IMG/VR virus record: IMGVR_UViG_3300033145_000867 | Span: 1 to 46,529 of that record | Direction: 5' to 3' (one strand) | DNA length: 46,529 nucleotides | From: a virus | In this document: one piece after another, positions 40,971 to 46,529 of the stretch | How positions within the stretch are numbered: position 1 is the stretch's first letter | How the letters are laid out: each line of letters begins with the position of its first letter | Notes under the pieces: model-generated | Seen by the model: the letters and a program-made list of their open reading frames with translations, nothing else | Databases searched by the model: none | Told to the model about the DNA's origin: nothing | Translations under genes and position numbers: made by a program

Positions 40971-41914
40971 GCGAATACCCCAGTTGATAAGTACCTGTCT
41001 CCTCTATCTGCAAGGATAACTACAATAGTACCACTTTTTAATTCTTTAGCTACCTTGATAGCTTGACTCATTGCTGCACCACTGGACATGCCACAGAATA
41101 TGCCCTCTACTTTTGCCAGCTTACGGGTCATTTCAAAAGCCTCTTTGTCCGTAGCAAAAAGTGTTTCATTTATATATCTTGGGTTGTGTATTTTTGGCAC
41201 TATCTGAAACTGTAAATTTTTTAGCCCTTGAATTTTACTGTTTTTTTGTGGGGATACGGCTATTATTTTTGTTCTGTATCTCTCTATATGTAATACTGTA
41301 CGATAAGTAAATTTAAACCATGCACTACATCCACGTATTGTGCCAGTAGTTCCATAAGCCGATACAAAATGTGTTGGATTCATATAAGGGGAGTGCCCAG
41401 TCCAATAGCATATTTCTCCAAGTTGTTTTGCTATTTCTGGAGCAGTTTCCATATAGTGTGTTTTCCAATTGTCAGGATTGTCGAATTGATTAGGATTATA
41501 ATGGTGTACCCATCCATGTGTTTTCATCATTTCTGCAACTGTTGTAATTGCTAAATCAGTAGCACCATCAACTTCGATTAACCTTGCACCATATGCCCGT
41601 AGGATTTTCTTCCTCTCTTCACTCACAGCTTTTGGCATAACAAGAGTACACTTATACTTGAGTGCAGCACAAACCATAGCTAAACCTATTCCAGTATTTC
41701 CACTTGTCGCTTCCAGTACTTCCATGCCTGGTTTTAGCTCTCCTCTTTCTATCGCTTGCTGAATCATGTATTTGGCAACTCTATCTTTTACACTCCCACC
41801 TGGATTACTTCCTTCCAGCTTTGCAAAAATTCTAACCTCTCCTGATTTCCAGAGATTTTCGATTTCCACAAGGGGCGTGTTTCCTATTGCGTTTAGTATG
41901 CTCGTGCTAATCAC
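40967..41914 (-). CDS. cysK: Cysteine synthase
   Basis: Fold type II PLP enzyme: GSVKDRVAKYM holds the PLP lysine, TSGNTGIGLAM the substrate loop, YGTTGTIRG the phosphate loop, GMSSGAAMSQA and DRGDRYLST the C-terminal sites. The 315-residue length is normal and no motif is broken. It would make cysteine from O-acetylserine (or a related acceptor) and sulfide. GTG start with GGAG overlapping it. It lies upstream of the polymerase in an ATGA-coupled pair, and just downstream of two tRNA-like hairpins. A cysteine synthase in a tailed virus is unusual. Confidence 0.9.
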   Translation of the reverse strand: MISTSILNAIGNTPLVEIENLWKSGEVRIFAKLEGSNPGGSVKDRVAKYMIQQAIERGELKPGMEVLEATSGNTGIGLAMVCAALKYKCTLVMPKAVSEERKKILRAYGARLIEVDGATDLAITTVAEMMKTHGWVHHYNPNQFDNPDNWKTHYMETAPEIAKQLGEICYWTGHSPYMNPTHFVSAYGTTGTIRGCSAWFKFTYRTVLHIERYRTKIIAVSPQKNSKIQGLKNLQFQIVPKIHNPRYINETLFATDKEAFEMTRKLAKVEGIFCGMSSGAAMSQAIKVAKELKSGTIVVILADRGDRYLSTGVFA

Positions 41915-41941
41915 TCCAATAATCTATTATTTTTTCACATT

Positions 41942-42015
41942 TAGCAGGTGGGAATCGAACCCACGCATCTTGATGCCTCTTGGGTCTTACACGGCAACTC
42001 CTAATGTTCTGCTAG
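41942..42015 (-). other. tRNA-like element 3
   Basis: CTAGCAG pairs with CTGCTA (6 bp plus one mismatch), enclosing 44 nt and a perfect T-arm GTGGG-TTCGATT-CCCAC. The length is close to a tRNA, but I cannot form normal D and anticodon stems: only TGCC/GGCA and GCATC/GATGC are available. A divergent or non-decoding tRNA is the best reading. Confidence 0.4.
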
Positions 42016-42078
42016 GTCTAAACCTTTAAGTCGTTTCGTACCTCCTTCGGTATCTCCGTGCAGAGTATCCACGACTAA

Positions 42079-42120
42079 GAGCACATGAGGGAGTCGAACC
42101 CTCATCCAGAATTTGTGCCC
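42079..42120 (-). other. tRNA-like element 2 (minihelix)
   Basis: GGGCACA pairs with TGTGCTC over 7 bp (one wobble), and GAGGG-TTCGACT-CCCTC is a perfect T-arm. Only 10 nt (AATTCTGGAT) link them, so the D and anticodon arms are absent. This is the acceptor/T half-tRNA shape that tRNA-processing enzymes recognise. The linker also recalls the 5' end of tmRNA, although I see no tmRNA tag. Confidence 0.5.
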
Positions 42121-42144
42121 CTAATTTGCCATATGGTGAGGATA

Positions 42145-42513
42145 CTATTTGGCAACTCCGACAGTAAACTTGTTGAATGGGCGACCCTTGCCTGTCTTTG
42201 TTATTCCATCGAATGTAATCTGTATGAGGTCATTGACTTTGACCACAACATTACTCTTTTTTGTCCCGTATCCCATTTTATTATTCAGGTCAGTTTTTCC
42301 AAGTATGACTACGATTGGCTCTATTTTGTCCACTTTTAGTCGATATATTTTCTTGTATACAGCCGAGTCATTAATCTCTTTGACTACACCTACGATACTT
42401 TCGCCTTCTTTTATCAGTATAGATTTTTTAGGGTCTTGCCCCTTTTTTATTGAACCGAATGATGCGAAAAGAATTTCCTCATCTTCAGTTTCATTTGTTA
42501 CGAATGTTGTCAT
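42145..42513 (-). CDS. OB-fold-like phage protein (122 aa)
   Basis: The run ILIKEGESIVGVVKEIND, PIVVILGKTDLNNKMG and KVNDLIQITFDGIT, ending GKGRPFNKFTV, matches a common phage protein near replication genes. The beta pattern suggests an OB fold for ssDNA binding, though this is inference. GGTGAATAAAA precedes the ATG. Confidence 0.6.
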   Translation of the reverse strand: MTTFVTNETEDEEILFASFGSIKKGQDPKKSILIKEGESIVGVVKEINDSAVYKKIYRLKVDKIEPIVVILGKTDLNNKMGYGTKKSNVVVKVNDLIQITFDGITKTGKGRPFNKFTVGVAK

Positions 42514-42515
42514 TT

Positions 42516-42749
42516 TTATTCACCAAATATTTTTTCTACAAAGAGAAATACTTTTTTACAACGGGCTTGCAATGCCACGTAACCTACTTTAACTTCTTTG
42601 AAAGCATCTTCTGCTTCTATGAGTTCAGTTTGTGCTTGTACAAATAGTGCATCAGCATCATTTTTTATTTGTTCAGATACAGAAAATAAGCTCTCAATTG
42701 CTTTTGAATTTCTCCCTACTTTTCTGCTTAATATTTTTAGCTTATCCAT
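42516..42749 (-). CDS. Hypothetical coiled-coil protein (77 aa)
   Basis: Helical and charged (MDKLKILSRKVGRNSKAIE, then DADALFVQAQTELIEAED), with a hydrophobic tail (VFLFVEKIFGE). GAGGAATAAAA precedes the ATG. It lies 2 bp from both neighbours. Confidence 0.55.
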   Translation of the reverse strand: MDKLKILSRKVGRNSKAIESLFSVSEQIKNDADALFVQAQTELIEAEDAFKEVKVGYVALQARCKKVFLFVEKIFGE

Positions 42750-42751
42750 TT

Positions 42752-43183
42752 TTATTCCTCTTTTCTTTTTAAAGTTTGTATGAAATCATACGCCCTTCCT
42801 TGACGATATGCGGTACGTTGGAAGACATCACAATATCCAAGTGGTTTTGGTACTAACTCTGTCTCGACACCTAATGATGCCATATGGATATAAACTTTTA
42901 ATGATGTAGTTAGTACTGTACAGTTTTTAAATATCTCTGGTAACTCTGTTAACTCTTCATATTTTTCGTTTATTACGAGTATTGATGCTTTACTTTTGTA
43001 TGCAGCTAATAAGAATTTCCAGGTAGCTATAACTCTTGCTACAGGCACAACTTTTGGCACACCACTAATGCAAACATGCATAGTATCATACTCCTGTAAT
43101 TTCAGAAGCACAGGAATCAACTCTCCCAAATGCGGAGGCTGTGACTCTAGTAAAAATAGAGCCTCTTTTTTATTATTTTGCAT
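42752..43183 (-). CDS. Nucleotidyltransferase-like protein (143 aa)
   Basis: LLESQPPHLGELIPVLLKL followed by MHVCISGVPKVVP matches the N-terminal part of the cytidylyltransferase/NMNAT fold, where a PxHxGH loop binds the nucleotide. Here the second His is Glu (HLGE), so activity may differ or be lost. ATG 43183 follows GGGAGCAAA. Confidence 0.6.
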   Translation of the reverse strand: MQNNKKEALFLLESQPPHLGELIPVLLKLQEYDTMHVCISGVPKVVPVARVIATWKFLLAAYKSKASILVINEKYEELTELPEIFKNCTVLTTSLKVYIHMASLGVETELVPKPLGYCDVFQRTAYRQGRAYDFIQTLKRKEE

Positions 43184-43382
43184 TTTGCTCCCTTGCAATT
43201 TTAGCTGATTTTTTGTACTCCAGTACTATTGATTTTGAAAGTTTCAGGGATTCAGCAAGGAGGGGCATGGATTCCTTTATCCCTTCTACCATGTTATCTA
43301 GTGACACAGCTAACTGGTCGAAGCCTTTGTCCAGTAGCATATCTTTCGATGTTTTAGTTGCTTTCTTATTTCCTTTTGCCAT
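43173..43382 (-). CDS. Helical basic protein (69 aa)
   Basis: MAKGNKKATKTSKDMLLDKG, then amphipathic helix. Overlaps the neighbours by 1-11 bp. Probably a binding or scaffold peptide; no motif recognised. Confidence 0.55.
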   Translation of the reverse strand: MAKGNKKATKTSKDMLLDKGFDQLAVSLDNMVEGIKESMPLLAESLKLSKSIVLEYKKSAKIAREQNAK

Positions 43383-43558
43383 TAGCCTAACACCTTCTTG
43401 ATCTCAGCTTTGTTTAAGGCTCTGATTTCGGGCATTCTGTCCAGTTCAGCATTCAAATCTTTGTTGCACTCTTCAAAACTAGGAGCATCAATCACAGCTA
43501 TCTTGATGGTCTTGTATGGTGCAATACTTAGTACAATCTCTTTTCCGTATTTGGTCAT
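43382..43558 (-). CDS. Hypothetical protein (58 aa)
   Basis: MTKYGKEIVLSIAPYKTIKI and a charged helical end (LDRMPEIRALNKAEIKKV). Its TAATG overlaps the start of the next gene. No family. Confidence 0.55.
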   Translation of the reverse strand: MTKYGKEIVLSIAPYKTIKIAVIDAPSFEECNKDLNAELDRMPEIRALNKAEIKKVLG

Positions 43559-43806
43559 TCTAACTCAACCTCAAGCGTTATCATCTTTATTTTTTTAAGG
43601 TTTCTGTATTGAATAACAGGTTGATTATCTTGCACATTGAATCCCATAGGTACTACATTGATTACTGATACTATACTGGTATTCCATCCATCAAAGAATA
43701 TTATGCGGTCATCTTCATCAATGTATGTTGCTAAATAAGCACCTTCTTTCTGTTTCTCTCCTAATTTTTTCTCTTTTATTTTTATTTTTATTTCTGCTTT
43801 GGTCAT
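43555..43806 (-). CDS. Hypothetical protein (83 aa)
   Basis: A basic N-terminal helix (EIKIKIKEKKLGEKQKEG) and a beta-rich rest with VEL-type end. Overlaps the next gene by an ATGA. No family. Confidence 0.55.
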   Translation of the reverse strand: MTKAEIKIKIKEKKLGEKQKEGAYLATYIDEDDRIIFFDGWNTSIVSVINVVPMGFNVQDNQPVIQYRNLKKIKMITLEVELE

Positions 43807-43807
43807 A

Positions 43808-44167
43808 TTATACCCATCCGTATCTTTCTTTAATTAGTGCTTCTAATAGTATAAGATAGTTTATACCATCAGTGATTTTTTCATCTAATATTTTTCTTGT
43901 CAGGAATGGTGGTCGAGCAATAAAGTGAAGTCCACGTTTCTGATTCTCTGCTTCTATCTTCTCCACAATGTCCTCAATAGTAGTGTAATGCTTCTCAGCC
44001 ATGCCCATTAAGGCTTCCTCTGGAGTTTTCCTCCGTCTTTCACCTGTTCTTTTGAAATTGTATAGTTTGTCAGAATCCCTAGCATATTCGCTACTCTTAG
44101 CAGCCAGGGTATCCCGTATTCTTTCGATTGAAGCATCCAATAGCTTATTAAATTTTTTAGGTTTCAT
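43808..44167 (-). CDS. Conserved phage protein with KH-type helical motif (119 aa)
   Basis: ERIRDTLAAKSSEYARD, LYNFKRTGERRRK, EEALMGMAEKHYTTIED and KITDGINYLILLEALIKERY follow a phage family seen in many genomes. It resembles nucleotide-modification-associated or MazG-like helical proteins, so a nucleotide role is possible. All helical. Confidence 0.6.
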   Translation of the reverse strand: MKPKKFNKLLDASIERIRDTLAAKSSEYARDSDKLYNFKRTGERRRKTPEEALMGMAEKHYTTIEDIVEKIEAENQKRGLHFIARPPFLTRKILDEKITDGINYLILLEALIKERYGWV

Positions 44168-44466
44168 TTTTTTGCCTCTAATAGTTTATATTTTTTTACA
44201 CATGCTACACAGATAGGAACACCAATCCGTTCTAAGTCCATAATACTATCGAACTGCTCCATTAGTCCTATCTTATCTTTGTCTATTACCCTGGAGGTTG
44301 ACCATATAAAGAATAGTGCATCTTCTCCACATACTTTACATTTATGTGATAGAAAACGAGTGGCTTCTTTTCGTACTATAGTGAGATAAGAGCCTTCTGA
44401 TTCTCTGTCAACATTAAGTACCCATGCTATTTGTTCATCATTGGATTCACCTGTATTATGCGACAT
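44164..44466 (-). CDS. WSTSR zinc protein, short paralogue (100 aa)
   Basis: C-terminal half: HKCKVCGEDALFFIWSTSR, then VIDKDKIG, then LERIGVPICVACVKKYK. Two CxxC pairs frame a conserved WSTSRxIDKDK core. The neighbour 44467-44943 carries the same domain. GGAGGCGTTATAA precedes the ATG. Function unknown. Confidence 0.7.
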   Translation of the reverse strand: MSHNTGESNDEQIAWVLNVDRESEGSYLTIVRKEATRFLSHKCKVCGEDALFFIWSTSRVIDKDKIGLMEQFDSIMDLERIGVPICVACVKKYKLLEAKK

Positions 44467-44943
44467 TTATAACGCCTCCTTTTTCACACAGGCACAACAA
44501 ACGGGGTAGCCGAGCCGTTCAAGATTAGCAACACTTTTGAATGAGTCTATATCTTTGAGTCTATCTTTATCTATCGCCCTGGAAGTTGACCAAACAAAGA
44601 ACAATGTTTTTTGCCAGCAGATTTTACAGTGATTGACTTTGCCTGCATTTTTCTCATACTCTCTTTCGAAGATTGGTAATTGTGTAGATGCCCCACCCTC
44701 CGAAGGGATGACACATTTTTCCCGTGTACCTAGAACTTCTTGTGCTAATTTTTCATCGTTTAAACCAGGGTAAATTAATTTACCTCTATGCGGATATTTT
44801 ATAAGATTAGTTTCACATCGTTTACAGCAGCCAAATTTGTCAAGTATATCATTACCGTGAAGCTGACAGTACCAACAGCGAATATCTCTCTTCGCCAATA
44901 GTATATCGCCACTACTATTTAAAGGTTTCTTTTTACTTACCAT
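44467..44943 (-). CDS. WSTSR zinc protein, long paralogue (158 aa)
   Basis: Residues 22-45 form a first zinc module (CWYCQLHGND, CCKRCETN). Residues 100-158 repeat the neighbour's domain: HCKICWQKTLFFVWSTSR, AIDKDRL, LERLGYPVCCACVKKEAL. The ATG at 44943 follows GGAGTTATTAC. An alternative TTG at 44898, at the predicted start of promoter copy C, would give MAKRDIRCWYC. Confidence 0.7.
   Translation of the reverse strand: MVSKKKPLNSSGDILLAKRDIRCWYCQLHGNDILDKFGCCKRCETNLIKYPHRGKLIYPGLNDEKLAQEVLGTREKCVIPSEGGASTQLPIFEREYEKNAGKVNHCKICWQKTLFFVWSTSRAIDKDRLKDIDSFKSVANLERLGYPVCCACVKKEAL
44892..44924 (-). promoter_or_regulatory. Operator-promoter copy C (minus strand, within coding sequence)
   Basis: These 33 bp are identical to 11992-12024: TATA-type TTTAAATA, 13-nt offset, then GGCGATATACTATTGGCGA. 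The element lies inside the N-terminal codons of the long WSTSR gene (encoding PLNSSGDILLAK). It should start a transcript at about 44892 and bring the WSTSR genes under the same regulator as the terminase divergon. Confidence 0.7.
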
Positions 44944-45238
44944 GTAATAACTCCTTCCGTTGTTGTCGTGCTTTGTATGCGTTCTTTATTTCCCAATATT
45001 TCCATGTCTCTACTCGTATATCTCCTTTTAAAACGTACTGTTCCCAACTAGGGAAAACTATCACATTTATGAAAGCTTTACACTTAGTACACTTAAAGAA
45101 ATCTTTGTTAAACTGTTTTATTATTGCCTTGTCTCCATATTTTTCAACAGCTTTCTTATTTACTATGATGGTCTCAACTCTTGTTTCTGCAAAGTTAAGT
45201 TCGCCACCACAATTTAAATGATGCCTTGGGTATTCCAT
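44933..45238 (-). CDS. Zinc-ribbon protein (101 aa)
   Basis: MEYPRHHLNCGGELNF supplies one Cys, FFKCTKCKAF the CxxC pair, and a basic helical tail (NAYKARQQRKEL) follows. GGAGGCAAAATA precedes the ATG. Similar in start to the zinc peptide at 102-221. Function unknown. Confidence 0.65.
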   Translation of the reverse strand: MEYPRHHLNCGGELNFAETRVETIIVNKKAVEKYGDKAIIKQFNKDFFKCTKCKAFINVIVFPSWEQYVLKGDIRVETWKYWEIKNAYKARQQRKELLHGK

Positions 45239-45249
45239 TATTTTGCCTC

Positions 45250-45474
45250 CTAATTTGGAACATCAACCTCTATGGATTGAACTTCGGATATTTTTACAAG
45301 AAGCGGATACGTATCTTTTCTGTCTAATATTGCGATGCCTTTTTTGTCTGTCCCATTTAGGAATATTGCTTTTATGGTTTTAAAGTATGCTGGTGATATT
45401 TCAATCCAATCACTGTTCGCTCCGTTTTTGTAGCTTATTAAAATGAATATTGTCTCTTGTTCATCTTTACTCAT
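45250..45474 (-). CDS. Hypothetical protein (74 aa)
   Basis: Mixed beta protein (ETIFILISYKNGANSDWIEI, KKGIAILDRKDTYP). ATG 45474 has GGTGG at a 10-nt distance; an upstream ATG at 45483 is too close to it. No family. Confidence 0.55.
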   Translation of the reverse strand: MSKDEQETIFILISYKNGANSDWIEISPAYFKTIKAIFLNGTDKKGIAILDRKDTYPLLVKISEVQSIEVDVPN

Positions 45475-45754
45475 GTTGCTCATTCCACCATTTGGCTAAG
45501 TCAACGCCATATTGTATTTGGTCAGTCCTTTTGTTGATTCGAATTTTTTCACCTGTCATCAGTTTGTGTACTTGAATTATCCTATCATATAGTTTATGTT
45601 CATTATTATGTTTTGCCTGTTTATGCAACTTTTGCTCGGCTCTCTTTCGTTCTTTAATTCTGGTCAGCCTCTCTTTGTTGTCTCCTCTTGCCTCAATGAG
45701 ATTAATAATTTCCTGGGTCTCAAATCCACTTGGAAGGAAGTATGCATTCCTCAT
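45467..45754 (-). CDS. Hypothetical basic protein (95 aa)
   Basis: Helical and highly charged (IEARGDNKERLTRIKERKR, KQAKHNNEHKLYDRI), with a C-terminal VDLAKWWNEQHE. The start abuts the upstream stop. No family. Confidence 0.55.
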   Translation of the reverse strand: MRNAYFLPSGFETQEIINLIEARGDNKERLTRIKERKRAEQKLHKQAKHNNEHKLYDRIIQVHKLMTGEKIRINKRTDQIQYGVDLAKWWNEQHE

Positions 45755-45925
45755 TTAATTACCATCCTTTATTTGCATTATTTGTTCAACTAATTTTTGG
45801 AGTCTTTCCCAAGCATCTTTGTTACCTTGTAAGACTTTCCTACCATCTTCATCTGGAACAGAAAAATAGAAATCCTCTTCCATGATAAGAGCAATCTTGT
45901 TAACAAGTTTAGCTGCTTCTCCCAT
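45755..45925 (-). CDS. Hypothetical protein (56 aa)
   Basis: MGEAAKLVNKIALIMEEDFY and more, with a FSVPDEDGRKVLQ turn. GAGGGATTGTA precedes the ATG. It overlaps the upstream SWIM gene by 1 bp. Confidence 0.55.
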   Translation of the reverse strand: MGEAAKLVNKIALIMEEDFYFSVPDEDGRKVLQGNKDAWERLQKLVEQIMQIKDGN

Positions 45926-46104
45926 TACAATCCCTCTACTGCTATGATGTGCTTACAGTCAGTTCCGTTGTACTTGAATGACTTACAGTTACAGGAGTAA
46001 GTCTCATCCTTTCGCTTTACAACATCGTAATACTTGCGTTTGTTTGAACTCCTGACTTTTGAACGCCAGGGTTCTAATAATATTGCTTCCATTATTGGGT
46101 TCAT
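45925..46104 (-). CDS. SWIM zinc-finger protein (59 aa)
   Basis: YSCNCKSFKYNGTDCKHIIAV is a full SWIM motif (CxC ... CxH). The N-terminal half has a short strand/helix. ATG 46104 follows GGAGGATACAAA. SWIM fingers bind nucleic acid or proteins; this one is a lone finger. Confidence 0.8.
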   Translation of the reverse strand: MNPIMEAILLEPWRSKVRSSNKRKYYDVVKRKDETYSCNCKSFKYNGTDCKHIIAVEGL

Positions 46105-46349
46105 TTTGTATCCTCCAAGAATTGTTGCAGTTTTTTCATATCGGTATCGGTACTTATCCATAAGCATCCGATATATGTATCATTCCTTCCATAAAATGAT
46201 AGCCAAGTTTTGCCGTTAGTTGGGCTATTCAATTTAAAAGAATGCACATGTATAAATAAATCTGCTCCTCTATCTTTTATTGTATACGTTGAGCCTTCTA
46301 CTTTCGAAATCTCCAGCCTATTTTTCCAAATTTTTATTTCTCTATCCAT
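46101..46349 (-). CDS. Hypothetical protein, first gene of the right operon (82 aa)
   Basis: ATG 46349 follows GAGGAAATAAAA. The product is beta-rich (REIKIWKNRLEISKVEGSTY, LFIHVHSFKLNSP, WLSFYGRNDTYIG). A 6-codon open frame (MKNEQI) lies directly upstream with its own GGAG, and its TGA overlaps the ribosome site: a possible leader peptide. Confidence 0.6.
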   Translation of the reverse strand: MDREIKIWKNRLEISKVEGSTYTIKDRGADLFIHVHSFKLNSPTNGKTWLSFYGRNDTYIGCLWISTDTDMKKLQQFLEDTK

Positions 46350-46391
46350 TTTTATTTCCTCAAATTTGTTCATTTTTCATCAAGGTTCTCC

Positions 46392-46403
46392 TAGTTCACA
46401 TTC
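46392..46403. repeat. Second arm of the junction inverted repeat
   Basis: TAGTTCACATTC, reverse complement of 62-73 (and of its copy at 46477-46488). Between them is the AT-rich segment with the TATA-like sequence. Confidence 0.6.
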
Positions 46404-46415
46404 CCATAGTACACT

Positions 46416-46529
46416 ATAATATGGAGCTTAATAACGTATTTTGGTTGTATAATATATAGGAGTGATAGCTATTTCCGAATGTGAACTACTGTTGGAGTGT
46501 GTAAAAATACCTCTTTTTACCTCATATTG
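46416..46529. repeat. Terminal direct repeat, right copy
   Basis: Identical to 1-114. Removing one copy leaves a 46,415-bp unit. Confidence 0.95.

Noticed and set aside
42079-42120. tmRNA
   Set aside because: The 5' text resembles tmRNA, but there is no tag frame and the T-arm follows immediately.
1-46529. CRISPR array, insertion sequence or reverse transcriptase
   Set aside because: No regularly spaced repeats, transposase motifs or RT motifs were seen on reading.

Overview
The window looks like the complete genome of a tailed virus (siphovirus-type) with low G+C content. Bases 1-114 recur exactly as 46416-46529, so the contig is either a closed circle of 46,415 bp or a molecule with a short direct terminal repeat. 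The head and tail genes follow the usual order: terminase, portal, protease, HK97-type capsid protein, connectors, tail tube, frameshifted tail chaperone, tape measure, distal tail and fibre proteins. I saw no integrase, excisionase or clear lysogeny repressor.

Layout. (1) Positions 102-11981, minus strand: tightly packed small genes, many encoding zinc-ribbon or single-membrane-span peptides, plus an HNH protein, an HExxH metalloprotease-like protein, a primase-polymerase/SF3 helicase, a metallophosphoesterase and a terminase-small-subunit-like HTH protein. A gene-free stretch at 4503-5234 carries tandem repeats and possible pseudoknot-forming complementarities, and is the best candidate for an origin or structured RNA. 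(2) Positions 12158-33167, plus strand: the virion module, ending in holin-like membrane proteins. (3) A perfect stem-loop at 33171-33204 separates the converging transcription units. (4) Positions 33218-46349, minus strand: a surface-glycan cassette (two GT2 glycosyltransferases and an FrhB-like/polysaccharide pyruvyl transferase fusion), small zinc proteins, a family A DNA polymerase, a cysteine synthase, tRNA-like hairpins and more small genes.

Host. Four promoter candidates have an archaeal-type TATA box (TTTATATA or TTTAAATA). Three of them share the same operator, GGCGA-N9-GGCGA, at a fixed distance from the box. One promoter sits about 23 nt ahead of its start codon, as expected for a leaderless archaeal transcript. 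This suggests an archaeal, possibly anaerobic, host. Against this, the polymerase is family A, which cellular archaea do not normally carry, and most genes use strong GGAGG ribosome sites that bacteria use too. The host assignment is therefore an inference.

How the genes may work together. The divergent operator pair at 11992-12120 would switch the DNA-processing operon and the virion operon together, and the third copy at 44892 would add a downstream set of zinc proteins. The capsid and tail-tube genes share a near-identical leader and each is followed by the same type of stem-loop, which fits high, insulated expression. Shell and tail proteins are rich in cysteine while the 914-residue tape measure has none, and the virus carries its own cysteine synthase gene directly upstream of its polymerase. 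The glycan cassette could change the host surface or decorate virions.
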